In this document: positions 16,400-25,307 of the stretch, in pieces
Position numbering within the stretch: the first letter of the stretch is position 1
Layout of the letters: the number at the start of each line of letters is the position of its first letter
Source: Roseivirga sp. UBA6052
GTDB lineage: Bacteria; Bacteroidota; Bacteroidia; Cytophagales; Cyclobacteriaceae
Assembly: GCA_002427755.1 (NCBI GenBank)
Contig: DIYO01000009.1
Location: 499,296 to 563,295 of the forward strand
DNA length: 64,000 nucleotides
Direction: 5' to 3'
Made by a program: the position numbers and the translations under genes
The notes under the pieces: model-generated
Told to the model about the DNA's origin: nothing
The model's input: the letters and a program-made list of their open reading frames with translations, nothing else
Database searches by the model: none

Positions 16400-17530
16400 C
16401 TAGGCTCTAAGCACCTGTCTAGCAATTACCAACTTTTGAATTTCAGAAGTACCTTCTCCTATAGTACACAACTTAGAATCTCTGTAATACTTCTCTACAG
16501 GATAATCCTTAGTGTAACCATATCCACCAAATATCTGAACTGCTTCTGTGGCACACTCAACAGCACATTCTGAAGCGTGATATTTAGCCATAGCAGATTC
16601 TTTGGTTACAGGCTTTCCGTTATTCTTTAGTTCAGAGGCTCTAGCTGTTAATAGTTTGGCTGCCTCAATTTTGGTAGCCATATCAGCCAATTTGAAACTA
16701 ATGCCTTGAAAATTGAAAATGGGTTGATTAAACTGCTGCCTTTCTTGAGCATACTTTAAAGATTCTTCAAAAGCACCTTCAGCAATACCCAAGCTTAAGG
16801 CTGCAATGGATATTCTTCCACCATCTAAGACCTTCATTGCTTGAATAAAACCTTCTCCGACTTCTCCCAACCTATTGGAATCAGGAATTCTACATTCTTC
16901 AAAGATCATTTCTGCAGTCTCGGAAGTTCTCATTCCAAGCTTATCTTCCTTTTTACCGGCTTTAAAACCTGGAGTTCCTCTTTCTACGGCAAAAGCCGTC
17001 ATGCCTCTTGAATCACCAATTTCACCTGTTCTTACTATTACAACAGCTATATCTCCTGACTTACCATGAGTAATCCAATTCTTTGTACCGTTGATTACCC
17101 AGTCCGAACCATCTTTTTTCGCAGTGGTCTTCATATTGCCTGCGTCAGAACCCGTATTTGGTTCCGTCAAACCCCAAGCACCAATCCATTCGGCACTAGC
17201 TAATTTGGGCAACCACTTTTGCTTTTGTTCTTCGTCTCCAAACTGAAGAATATGACCAGTACATAGTGAATTATGAGCTGCCACAGATAATCCAATTCCA
17301 GGATCTAACTTACCTACTTCTGAAACTGCCGTAACGTATTCGTGATAACCGAAACCAGAACCTCCGTAGTTTTCAGGAACTAAAACTCCCATTAAGCCTA
17401 ACTCGCCAAATTTCTTCAAAACATCAATTGGGAACTCTTGATCATCATCCCATCTATTTCTAAAAGGAGTAATCTCCTTAGCTCCAAAATCGCGGATCAT
17501 ATCCGCAATCATTTTCTGATTTTCATTCAT
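16400..17530 (-). CDS. Acyl-CoA dehydrogenase, short-chain type
   Basis: FAD-dependent acyl-CoA dehydrogenase, 376 residues, for fatty-acid or branched-chain amino-acid breakdown. N-terminal helical domain, middle beta-domain with WGLTEPNTGSDAG (flavin/acyl site) and VINGTKNWITHG, then the C-terminal four-helix domain. The catalytic base is Glu359 in GEGTSEIQ. YAQERQQFNQPI and QIFGGYGYTKDYPVEKYYRD are further signatures. It is monocistronic, with its own promoter and a 10-bp palindrome overlapping the -33 element. Substrate chain length cannot be fixed. Confidence 0.93.
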   Translation of the reverse strand: MNENQKMIADMIRDFGAKEITPFRNRWDDDQEFPIDVLKKFGELGLMGVLVPENYGGSGFGYHEYVTAVSEVGKLDPGIGLSVAAHNSLCTGHILQFGDEEQKQKWLPKLASAEWIGAWGLTEPNTGSDAGNMKTTAKKDGSDWVINGTKNWITHGKSGDIAVVIVRTGEIGDSRGMTAFAVERGTPGFKAGKKEDKLGMRTSETAEMIFEECRIPDSNRLGEVGEGFIQAMKVLDGGRISIAALSLGIAEGAFEESLKYAQERQQFNQPIFNFQGISFKLADMATKIEAAKLLTARASELKNNGKPVTKESAMAKYHASECAVECATEAVQIFGGYGYTKDYPVEKYYRDSKLCTIGEGTSEIQKLVIARQVLRA

Positions 17531-17553
17531 TTTCCTTCCATTCCTTTAACACC

Positions 17554-17584
17554 CAAAAATAGACATTATTAAAAACCAAACAAA
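17554..17584 (-). promoter_or_regulatory. Acyl-CoA dehydrogenase promoter
   Basis: Minus strand: TTTG (17581-17584), 19-base spacer, TATTTTTG (17554-17561). Spacing and sequence fit the Bacteroidota consensus. The ATG is 23 bases downstream of the -7 box. Confidence 0.6.
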
Positions 17585-17592
17585 CGATCGTT
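17583..17592. promoter_or_regulatory. Palindrome AACGATCGTT, candidate operator
   Basis: A perfect 10-bp palindrome overlaps the -33 element of the acyl-CoA dehydrogenase promoter. Its form resembles TetR-family operators; no regulator gene is adjacent. Confidence 0.45.
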
Positions 17593-17687
17593 AGGTTGCT
17601 GAAAATCGATGATATTTGTCAAATAAGTTGAGTTATCTCATTTTTTATCGAATATAAAATGGTCATCTTCACAGCAGACGTACTTTT

Positions 17688-18752
17688 ATGCTCATGGATA
17701 CAAAGAAGAAAATACTAATCACAGGCGGTGCTGGATTTATTGGGAGTCACGTTGTCAGGTTATTTGTCAAAAAGTATTCTGACTACGCGATATATAACTT
17801 AGATAAGCTCACCTATGCAGGTAATCTTGAAAATCTAAAGGATATTGAGGAAGCTGAAAATTATAGCTTTGTTCAAGGAGACATTACCGATGCCGGTTTT
17901 ATCAATGAACTTTTTGAAAGAGAGAAATTCGATGGCGTAATTCATTTGGCAGCAGAATCACATGTTGACAGATCAATAACCGACCCCTTGGCATTTGTTA
18001 ATACTAATGTTATCGGAACCGTGAATCTTCTGAACTCAGCGAGAGATATTTGGAAAGAAAATTTCGATGAAAAGAGATTTTATCATGTTTCTACTGATGA
18101 GGTATATGGTTCATTAGGAGAAACCGGCTTTTTCCTAGAAACCACTCCATATGATCCTCAATCACCATATTCAGCTTCTAAAGCTAGTTCTGATCATTTT
18201 GTAAGAGCATATGCGAATACTTATGGAATGCCTATAGTAATTTCCAATTGTTCTAATAACTATGGACCAAATCAGTTCCCTGAAAAACTCTTACCTCTAT
18301 GCATCAATAACATTAAGAATGGCAACCCGCTACCAGTTTATGGTAAGGGAGAAAACATAAGAGATTGGCTGTATGTGATTGATCATGCGAGAGCGATTGA
18401 TGTGATTTATCACAATGGTAAAAATGACGAAACTTACAACATTGGTGGCTTTAATGAATGGAAGAATATTGATATAGTAAGACTTCTTTGCGATGTAATG
18501 GACGAGAAGCTCGGTAGAGAGAAAGGGAGCTCTCAACAATTAATCACTTTTGTAAAAGACAGAGCCGGACATGACATGAGGTATGCTATAGACGCATCTA
18601 AAATTAAAAACGAATTAGGCTGGGAACCGTCTCTTCAGTTTGAAGAAGGCATGTCGAAAACCGTTGACTGGTATCTAGAGAATACTGAGTGGTTAGAACA
18701 TATAACTAGTGGAGCCTATAGAGATTATTACGAAAATCAATATCAAGTATGA
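17688..18752 (+). CDS. rfbB: dTDP-glucose 4,6-dehydratase
   Basis: Extended short-chain dehydrogenase that turns dTDP-glucose into dTDP-4-keto-6-deoxyglucose for 6-deoxysugars of surface polysaccharides. The 354 residues show the NAD site GGAGFIGSHVVR, the HLAAESHVDRSI block, catalytic Asp-Glu in STDEVYGS, and the YxxxK pair in YSASKASSDH. NNYGPNQFPEKL is typical of RfbB rather than other epimerases. ATG at 17688, or in frame at 17694, could be used. It overlaps rfbA by 4 bases. Confidence 0.95.
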   Translation: MLMDTKKKILITGGAGFIGSHVVRLFVKKYSDYAIYNLDKLTYAGNLENLKDIEEAENYSFVQGDITDAGFINELFEREKFDGVIHLAAESHVDRSITDPLAFVNTNVIGTVNLLNSARDIWKENFDEKRFYHVSTDEVYGSLGETGFFLETTPYDPQSPYSASKASSDHFVRAYANTYGMPIVISNCSNNYGPNQFPEKLLPLCINNIKNGNPLPVYGKGENIRDWLYVIDHARAIDVIYHNGKNDETYNIGGFNEWKNIDIVRLLCDVMDEKLGREKGSSQQLITFVKDRAGHDMRYAIDASKIKNELGWEPSLQFEEGMSKTVDWYLENTEWLEHITSGAYRDYYENQYQV

Positions 18753-19609
18753 AAGGTATAATTTTAGCTGGAGGCTCAGGAACAAGACTACATCCTTTAA
18801 CTCTGGCAATAAGTAAACAGCTAATGCCTGTTTATGATAAGCCAATGATCTATTACCCCCTCTCTATTCTCATGTTAGCTGGAATAAGAGAAGTTTTGAT
18901 TATTTCTACACCGCATGATCTACCGCTTTTCGAAAGGCTGCTTGGTGACGGATCTCAATTTGGATGCAGATTCGAATATGCAGAACAACCTAAACCCGAG
19001 GGACTTGCCCAAGCATTTATAATTGGTGAAGAGTTTATTGGCAATGACAAAGTGGCTCTAGTGTTAGGAGATAATATATTCTACGGCTCAGGGCTCCCAG
19101 ACCTTTTAAGACAGAATACAGATCCAGATGGAGGTATTGTTTATGCCTACAGAGTAAATGATCCTGAACGATATGGTGTGGTCGAGTTTGACAAAGAGCT
19201 AAACGCTTTATCTATTGAAGAAAAGCCAGAAAACCCCAAGTCAAATTGGGCAGTCCCAGGAATGTACTTCTATGACAATGAAGTCGTAGAAATAGCTAAA
19301 AACCTGAAACCTAGTCCCAGAGGTGAACTTGAAATTACCGACATCAATCAAATCTATCTTGAGAAAGGTAAATTAAAAGTGAGTCAAATGGACAGAGGAA
19401 CGGCTTGGTTAGATACCGGAACAATTCAGTCTCTAGTACAAGCTGGACAATTTGTTCAAATACTTGAAGAGCGGCAGGGCATCAAGATATCATGCTTAGA
19501 AGAAATTGCCTTCAGAATGAAGTATATCAATGAAGATGAGCTACTGAAACTAGCCTCTCCATTAAAGAAATCAGGATATGGTGTTTATTTAGAATCGCTT
19601 CTCAAATAA
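18749..19609 (+). CDS. rfbA: Glucose-1-phosphate thymidylyltransferase
   Basis: Makes dTDP-glucose from glucose 1-phosphate and dTTP, the step before RfbB. The 286 residues begin MKGIILAGGSGTRLHPLT (nucleotide-binding loop), then KQLMPVYDKPMIYYPLS, LGDNIFYGSGL (metal Asp) and IEEKPENPKSN. rfbC and rfbD are not in the window, so the final sugar (rhamnose or another 6-deoxyhexose) is open. Its stop abuts the convergent M28 gene, and its probable terminator lies inside that gene (19643-19668). Confidence 0.95.
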   Translation: MKGIILAGGSGTRLHPLTLAISKQLMPVYDKPMIYYPLSILMLAGIREVLIISTPHDLPLFERLLGDGSQFGCRFEYAEQPKPEGLAQAFIIGEEFIGNDKVALVLGDNIFYGSGLPDLLRQNTDPDGGIVYAYRVNDPERYGVVEFDKELNALSIEEKPENPKSNWAVPGMYFYDNEVVEIAKNLKPSPRGELEITDINQIYLEKGKLKVSQMDRGTAWLDTGTIQSLVQAGQFVQILEERQGIKISCLEEIAFRMKYINEDELLKLASPLKKSGYGVYLESLLK

Positions 19610-20602
19610 TTATTCATTATACAATACGGCAGACAAGACATTAGCCACTTTTTCGAGAGTGGCTTTTTCTATGTTCGCAAGATTATCATTCTGAGTGTGC
19701 CAAGTAGGTACAAATTGGCTATTGGAACCATTGGGCCTAAAGTCAATAATATCAATCATAGGAATGTTTGCATACTTATTCACGTAAACATGATCATCTA
19801 TTATTCCCTGAAATCCGTCTGCTTTGATAAAAGTCTCTTGATAACCCAATTGATGTGCCGTTGACCAAACTTTATCCAAAATTCTAGAGGCGTTCTGTTT
19901 AGAAACTGAATCATAATAGAAAGTAGCATCTTTACCACCTACCATGTCTAATAAAATTCCGTAATAAGCAGAATAATTGTTCTTATGCTTATTCTGACTC
20001 CAGTATTGACTACCAAGACAATACCATGTATCTAATCCGTCTCTCAAACGTGTGCTTTGCTCTTCAGAATGTTCTCCCCAATCCTCACCATCAAAGAGTA
20101 TAATATCAACTCCAACTGACAAGGCATTTTGCTGAATTAACCTTGCTAATTCAAGTAGAACTGCAACACCACTAGCACCATCATTTGCCCCTTCAATAGG
20201 GGCATACTTGTCATCCTCATCATGATCTGCAAATGGTCTAGTGTCCCAATGGGCGGAAAGCATAATTCTCTTTTTCGAGTCGGGATTAATGGTTGCAATG
20301 ATATTCTTTAACTGAACTTTGGTACCATCGTAAACGTAATCTTCCCATTCTTGAAATTGAACCTGTGCTCCATAAGACTCAAACTTCATTTTAAGCCACT
20401 CTGCAGCTTCCATATGGGCTTCTGTATTAGGAACTCTTGGTCCAAAAGCAACTTGGTCAGCTACAAACTGGTACAGTGAATCTGCATTTGATTTTGGAAA
20501 ATCTTCGATTTCAACTTGCTGACTTTTAACTGAACCATTTGGTTTATCGCAGGCGAAAACGGTAAATAGAATGAGTAAGAATAACGAAGTCTTAAATTTC
20601 AT
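19610..20602 (-). CDS. M28-family lipoprotein, glutaminyl-peptide-cyclotransferase-like
   Basis: A 330-residue zinc-dependent enzyme with a lipoprotein signal (VFAC, Cys18), so probably anchored in the envelope. The M28 fold is shown by HWDTRPFAD (His118), GANDGASG (Asp141), DGEDWGE (Glu173/Asp174), LLDMVG (Asp219) and IIDDHVYVN (His271). This single-zinc arrangement and the Trp after His118 fit the glutaminyl cyclase branch, which forms N-terminal pyroglutamate. Many T9SS-exported proteins carry such an N-terminus after signal cleavage, so a role on exported proteins is plausible here. An aminopeptidase role is the alternative. Confidence 0.85.
   Translation of the reverse strand: MKFKTSLFLLILFTVFACDKPNGSVKSQQVEIEDFPKSNADSLYQFVADQVAFGPRVPNTEAHMEAAEWLKMKFESYGAQVQFQEWEDYVYDGTKVQLKNIIATINPDSKKRIMLSAHWDTRPFADHDEDDKYAPIEGANDGASGVAVLLELARLIQQNALSVGVDIILFDGEDWGEHSEEQSTRLRDGLDTWYCLGSQYWSQNKHKNNYSAYYGILLDMVGGKDATFYYDSVSKQNASRILDKVWSTAHQLGYQETFIKADGFQGIIDDHVYVNKYANIPMIDIIDFRPNGSNSQFVPTWHTQNDNLANIEKATLEKVANVLSAVLYNE
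19643..19668 (+). terminator. Terminator of rfbBA located inside the convergent M28 gene
   Basis: Arms AGCCACT (19643-19649) and AGTGGCT (19658-19664) form a 7-bp stem with an 8-base loop, followed by a T-run to 19668. It starts 34 bases after the rfbA stop and lies wholly within the M28 coding sequence. Confidence 0.6.
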
Positions 20603-20664
20603 GAGCTTTTATCTGGTTCGAAAATAACATGACTTTTTAGAATTCACACGATTGATCAGTTCTA

Positions 20665-20695
20665 TTTGAATTGATTAAAAAAAACGCTAATTTTG
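20665..20695 (+). promoter_or_regulatory. rimP-nusA-infB promoter
   Basis: TTTG (20665-20668), 19-base spacer, TAATTTTG (20688-20695): a consensus Bacteroidota promoter. The start site should fall near 20700, giving a leader of about 50 bases. Confidence 0.7.
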
Positions 20696-20716
20696 CCAGA
20701 CTTTATGGAATCAACC

Positions 20717-20746
20717 AGAGGGGACCGAGAGTCCCCTCTTTGTTTC
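20717..20746 (+). promoter_or_regulatory. Leader hairpin of the rimP operon, possible attenuator
   Basis: A perfect 9-bp G/C-rich stem (20717-20725 with 20731-20739), 5-base loop, followed by TTGTTTCT. It looks like a rho-independent terminator placed between the promoter and the rimP ATG, so it may control read-through into rimP-nusA-infB. Confidence 0.6.
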
Positions 20747-20753
20747 TTAATAC

Positions 20754-21221
20754 ATGGATATAGCTAATAGGGTTACACAAATTGCACAGAGTCACTTGAA
20801 AGATGACAGTCACTTTATAGTTGATGTTATTTCTAAAGGAGTCACAGGAAAAACAAAATTCTTAATACTCTTAGATGGTGATGAAGGTATAACAATTGAC
20901 GACTGTGCAGAACTTAGTAGAAAGGTTGCTGCTGATATCGAATTAGATGACTTGATTGAATATGCCTATGTATTAGAAGTTAGTTCACCAGGACTAGATC
21001 ATCCCATAAAACTGAATAGGCAATATGCGAAAAACATAGGCCGCAAGTTGTCTTTAAAGATGATTACTGGTGAAGAGTTTAAAGGGGAACTAGTTGATGT
21101 AAATGACGCTTCGATTGAAGTTTTGAAAGAAAAAAAAGTACAGAAAAAGAAGGAGGTTGAGAAAGTCAATGTTCTTCTTAATGAAATAGAAAAAGCAAAA
21201 GTTTTAGTCTCGTTTAAGTAA
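20754..21221 (+). CDS. rimP: Ribosome maturation factor RimP
   Basis: Assists late assembly of the 30S subunit. The 155-residue product has the two-domain RimP layout. The N-terminal domain has IDDCAELSRKVAADIE and the Y-V-LEVSSPGLDHPI signature near residue 80. An SH3-like C-terminal domain follows (GRKLSLKM, FKGELVDVND). It is the first gene of the conserved rimP-nusA-infB operon, 5 bases before nusA, behind a leader hairpin. Confidence 0.94.
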   Translation: MDIANRVTQIAQSHLKDDSHFIVDVISKGVTGKTKFLILLDGDEGITIDDCAELSRKVAADIELDDLIEYAYVLEVSSPGLDHPIKLNRQYAKNIGRKLSLKMITGEEFKGELVDVNDASIEVLKEKKVQKKKEVEKVNVLLNEIEKAKVLVSFK

Positions 21222-21226
21222 TCAAA

Positions 21227-22471
21227 ATGGACAGTGGAATATTAATTGAGTCGTTTGCTGAATTCGCAAAACAAAAAAATGTAGACAGACCAACAATGAT
21301 TAGAATTCTGGAAGATGTTTTCAGAACAATGATCAGAAAGAAATATGAGCTAGATGACAACTTTGACATCATTATCAATGCTGACAAAGGTGATTTAGAG
21401 ATTTGGCGTTTTAGAGAAATTGTTGACGATAACTCAGAAGACATCTGGGATTATGACAAAATCTGTTTGACAGATGCCAGAAAAATCGAGCCTGACTTTG
21501 AAATAGGTGAAGAAGTAGCAGAAGAAATTAAGCTTGAAGATTTTGGTAGACGAGCTGTAATGACTGCACGCCAAACATTGATCCAGAGAATTAAGGATTT
21601 AGAAAAAGATATTCTTTATCAAAAATATAAAGACCTAGTAGGTGAAATTATTTCTGCTGAAGTTTACCAGATTCTAAGTAGAGAAGTTCTGCTTGTTGAC
21701 GGAGAAGGTAATGAGCTCAGCATTCCAAAAAACGAGCAGATCTCTAAAGATCGTTTCAGAAAAGGCGAAAATGTTAGAGCCATTGTTGACCGTGTAGATA
21801 TGGTTAATGGCAATCCAAAGATTATTCTTTCTAGAACGTCTGGCGAATTCCTTGAAAGACTATTTGAAAGCGAAGTGCCTGAAGTATTTGATGGCCTTAT
21901 AACAATCAAAAAGGTAGTAAGAGAACCAGGAGAGAGAGCAAAAGTGGCTGTGGAATCTTATGATGACAGAATTGATCCGGTTGGGGCTTGTGTTGGAATG
22001 AAGGGTTCTAGAATTCATAGCATTGTAAGAGAACTCCAGAATGAGAATATCGATGTAATCAATTTTACTGATAATCTCGAACTGTATATATCAAGAGCAT
22101 TAAGTCCTGCTAAAATTTCAAGCATGAAGATTTTAGAAGAGGCTGGAAGGATTGCTGTTTACCTAAAACCAGATCAAGTGTCTTTGGCAATTGGTAAGGG
22201 AGGTCAAAATATTAAACTAGCCTCAAAGCTAGTAGGAATGGAAATCGATGTGTTCAGAGAGCTATCAGACTTCGAAGAAGAGGATGTTGATCTGGATGAA
22301 TTTGCAGATGAAATTGATAGTTGGATTATCGATGAATTAAAGCGAATCGGTCTAGATACTGCCAAAAGTGTTTTGGCACTCTCTAATGAAGACATTGTTA
22401 GAAGAACCGAATTAGAAGAAGAAACTGTAAAGTTCGTATTTGACATTTTAGCAAAAGAATTCGAGCAGTAG
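21227..22471 (+). CDS. nusA: Transcription termination/antitermination protein NusA
   Basis: RNA-polymerase-binding factor that modulates pausing, termination and antitermination. The 414 residues show the N-terminal RNAP-binding domain (1-125), S1 domain (about 133-205), KH1 with GACVGMKGSRIHSIVREL (about 245-275) and KH2 with LAIGKGGQNIKLASKL (about 320-340). An acidic C-terminal part with one helix-hairpin-like repeat (LDTAKSVLALSNEDIVRRTEL) ends it. It lies within the operon whose leader hairpin it could act on. Confidence 0.96.
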   Translation: MDSGILIESFAEFAKQKNVDRPTMIRILEDVFRTMIRKKYELDDNFDIIINADKGDLEIWRFREIVDDNSEDIWDYDKICLTDARKIEPDFEIGEEVAEEIKLEDFGRRAVMTARQTLIQRIKDLEKDILYQKYKDLVGEIISAEVYQILSREVLLVDGEGNELSIPKNEQISKDRFRKGENVRAIVDRVDMVNGNPKIILSRTSGEFLERLFESEVPEVFDGLITIKKVVREPGERAKVAVESYDDRIDPVGACVGMKGSRIHSIVRELQNENIDVINFTDNLELYISRALSPAKISSMKILEEAGRIAVYLKPDQVSLAIGKGGQNIKLASKLVGMEIDVFRELSDFEEEDVDLDEFADEIDSWIIDELKRIGLDTAKSVLALSNEDIVRRTELEEETVKFVFDILAKEFEQ

Positions 22472-22509
22472 ACCATTTTATAAAACCTTAAAAAAAGGGA
22501 TATTTGAGT

Positions 22510-25257
22510 ATGTCTGAAGAAAAAATGATGAGGCTTAGCCAAGTGGCAAGAAAACTTAACGTTGGTAGAAACACCATCGTTGACTTCTTGTCAGATAAAG
22601 GCTATGAAGTAGACCGCAGTCCGAATGGCAAAATATCAGGAGAACAATATGATATTTTGGCAAAAGAGTTTGCTGCGTCTGCACACGAAAAAGAGGAAGC
22701 CTCTCATCTTACGATAGGTACTAAAATTGCTGAGGAGCCTACTCCTGAACCAGTAGTGACCACACCACCTGCTCCTGTAGAAGAGGTGGTGGAAGCGCCA
22801 AAAGTAGAACCTCAGCCAGAGCCTACTCCTGAGCCAGAACCAGCAGTTGAAGAAGTAGCTGAAACTAAGGAAGAACCAGTTGTTGAAGAGATACCTGTTG
22901 TTGAAACAAAAGAGGAAATAGAAAAGCCTGTTCAAGAAGAGAAAGAAGAACCTTCTGAAGAAAGGAAAGGTCTTAAAGTTCTTGGTAAGATTGATCTAGA
23001 GCCTAAGAAGAAAGAAAACAAACCAGCTACTAAAGAGGAAACTCCAAAAGAAGAACCTAAAGCTGAAGAAACTCCTGCGAAGGAGACCAAGCCTGAGGAA
23101 GAAGAAAAAGTCATCAAAGCTAAAGCAGGTTCATTAAAAGGATTAAAGGTTCTAGGTAAAATTGAATTACCAACTCAGAAAAAGCCAAAACAAGACAGTA
23201 AGCAAGGCAATCAAAATTCTGACGATAAAAAGAAACGACCTAGAAAACGCATTCAGCAAAAGTTCGAAAGAGCAAATCAAGGAGGAAACCAACAGAGAGG
23301 AAAACGGCCTGGTCAGGATAAAAAACGAGTACCTAAAGAGGAACTTACTGATAAGCAAATTCAGGAGCAAATCAAGGAAACGCTTGCTAGACTGAGTGGT
23401 GGCTCTAAAGGAAACCAAAAAAGTAGATCTAAATACAGAAAAGAAAAGAGATCTGCAGCGGCTGAAGCAGCTGAAGAAAAAATGCTTCAGCAACAAGAGG
23501 ATAGCAAAGTATTAAAAGTGACTGAGTTCATCTCTGCAAGTGATTTGGCTAGTTTAATGGATGTCTCGGTTAATGATGTTATATCTGCTTGTATGTCTTT
23601 AGGCATGTTCGTTTCGATCAACCAACGACTAGATGCCGAAGCGATAACTATCATTTCCGATGAATTCGGTTTTGATGTAGAGTTTACGACTGCCGATGAT
23701 GAAGTTGATGTTGCTGAAGTTGAAGATGCTGAAGATGAGCTTTCAGATAGAGCACCAATCGTAACAATTATGGGTCACGTAGATCACGGTAAAACGTCTT
23801 TACTTGATTACATACGTGATGCCAATGTAACAGCCGGTGAGGCTGGTGGTATTACCCAGCACATTGGAGCTTATGATGTGAAAACACAGCAAGGTAAGCG
23901 AATTGCATTCTTAGATACTCCTGGTCACGAAGCATTTACAGCCATGCGTGCCCGTGGTGCGAAAATAACGGATGTTGTAATTATTGTTGTGGCAGCTGAT
24001 GATAGCGTTATGCCACAAACCAAGGAAGCAATTAACCATGCTCAAGTAGCAGAAGTACCAATTGTAATTGCTATCAATAAGGTAGATAAGCCAAACGCTA
24101 ATACTGATAAGATTAGAGAAGAACTTTCTCAAATGAACATCTTAGTTGAAGATTGGGGTGGTAAATATCAGTGCCAAGAGGTTTCTGCAAAAACAGGTCA
24201 AGGTGTAGAAGAGCTACTTGAAAAAGTATTGCTCGAAGCCGAACTACTTGAATTGAAAGCCAACCCTGATAAGAATGCAGTAGGAACAGTAATTGAAGCT
24301 TCTTTAGACAAAGGTCGTGGTTACTTAACTACGATGATGGTACAGGGAGGTACACTAAAAATTGGAGACGTAGTATTGGCAGGTTCTCACTTCGGAAAAG
24401 TGAAAGCAATGTTCGACCACAGAGGTAATAAACTCAAGAATGTTGGTCCAGCAACTCCAGTGCAAATGCTCGGTTTAGCAGGTGCTCCGCAAGCAGGTGA
24501 TCGCTTTAACGTGATGGACACTGACCGTGAAGCGAGAGAAATTGCAAATAAAAGAGAGCAGATTCTGAGAGAACAGAGCGTACGAACTAAGAAGCACATT
24601 ACGCTTGATGAGATTGGAAGACGACTTGCGGTTGGAAACTTTAAAGAGCTAAATGTAATCGTTAAAGGTGATGTGGATGGTTCTGTTGAGGCATTAGGTG
24701 ACTCTTTATTAAAACTATCTACTGAAGAAGTTCAGGTTAATATCATTCATAAGGCTGTGGGTCAGATTTCTGAGTCAGATGTCTTATTGGCAACCGCTTC
24801 AGATGCGATAATCATAGGTTTCCAAGTACGACCTTCCGGAGGTGCTAGAAAACTAGCTGAAAACGAAGAAATCGAAATCAGACTATATTCTATCATCTAT
24901 GATGCGATCAACGAAATCAAAGATGCAATGGAAGGTCTATTAGAGCCTACTGAGAAAGAAGTCATTACCGGTAACATTGAGGTAAGAGAAACCTTTAAAA
25001 TTTCTAAAGTGGGTACCGTTGCAGGATGTTATGTTACTGACGGTTTCGTGAAGCGTAATAACCAAATTAGACTGATACGAGATGGTATTGTTACTTATAC
25101 CGGGGACATCGGACAATTGAAGCGATTCAAAGATGATGTGAACGAAGTTAAGTCAGGTTATGAATGTGGATTAAGCATTAAGAACTTCAATGACATTAAA
25201 GTAGGTGACGTAATCGAAGGATTTGAAATCCAAGAAGTAAAACGAACACTATCTTAA
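22510..25257 (+). CDS. infB: Translation initiation factor IF-2
   Basis: GTPase that brings fMet-tRNA to the ribosome; 915 residues. It has an N-terminal helical domain (MRLSQVARKLNVGRNTIVDFL) and a long Glu/Pro/Lys-rich linker (about 55-330) with a duplicated KGLKVLGKI motif. A second IF2-N domain follows, then the G domain starting near residue 418 with GHVDHGKTSLLDYIR (G1), DTPGHEAF (G3), NKVDK (G4) and SAKTG (G5). Domains II, III and IV follow, with the C-terminal YECGLSIKNFNDIKVGDVIE block. I use the ATG at 22510, two codons inside a TTG at 22504. A strong terminator follows. Confidence 0.96.
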   Translation: MSEEKMMRLSQVARKLNVGRNTIVDFLSDKGYEVDRSPNGKISGEQYDILAKEFAASAHEKEEASHLTIGTKIAEEPTPEPVVTTPPAPVEEVVEAPKVEPQPEPTPEPEPAVEEVAETKEEPVVEEIPVVETKEEIEKPVQEEKEEPSEERKGLKVLGKIDLEPKKKENKPATKEETPKEEPKAEETPAKETKPEEEEKVIKAKAGSLKGLKVLGKIELPTQKKPKQDSKQGNQNSDDKKKRPRKRIQQKFERANQGGNQQRGKRPGQDKKRVPKEELTDKQIQEQIKETLARLSGGSKGNQKSRSKYRKEKRSAAAEAAEEKMLQQQEDSKVLKVTEFISASDLASLMDVSVNDVISACMSLGMFVSINQRLDAEAITIISDEFGFDVEFTTADDEVDVAEVEDAEDELSDRAPIVTIMGHVDHGKTSLLDYIRDANVTAGEAGGITQHIGAYDVKTQQGKRIAFLDTPGHEAFTAMRARGAKITDVVIIVVAADDSVMPQTKEAINHAQVAEVPIVIAINKVDKPNANTDKIREELSQMNILVEDWGGKYQCQEVSAKTGQGVEELLEKVLLEAELLELKANPDKNAVGTVIEASLDKGRGYLTTMMVQGGTLKIGDVVLAGSHFGKVKAMFDHRGNKLKNVGPATPVQMLGLAGAPQAGDRFNVMDTDREAREIANKREQILREQSVRTKKHITLDEIGRRLAVGNFKELNVIVKGDVDGSVEALGDSLLKLSTEEVQVNIIHKAVGQISESDVLLATASDAIIIGFQVRPSGGARKLAENEEIEIRLYSIIYDAINEIKDAMEGLLEPTEKEVITGNIEVRETFKISKVGTVAGCYVTDGFVKRNNQIRLIRDGIVTYTGDIGQLKRFKDDVNEVKSGYECGLSIKNFNDIKVGDVIEGFEIQEVKRTLS

Positions 25258-25275
25258 GTGTGAGAAAATAAATGT

Positions 25276-25307
25276 AAACCCTATACATTGCGTATAGGGT
25301 TTTTTTA
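25276..25307 (+). terminator. Terminator of rimP-nusA-infB
   Basis: A perfect 11-bp stem (25276-25286 with 25292-25302), 5-base loop, then a T-run to 25306. The ATG of a micro-ORF begins at 25307. Confidence 0.92.

Noticed and set aside
22636..23496. Minus-strand open frames opposite infB
   Set aside because: They arise from the Glu/Lys-rich linker read backwards (Phe/Ser/Leu-rich); no start signal or family motif.
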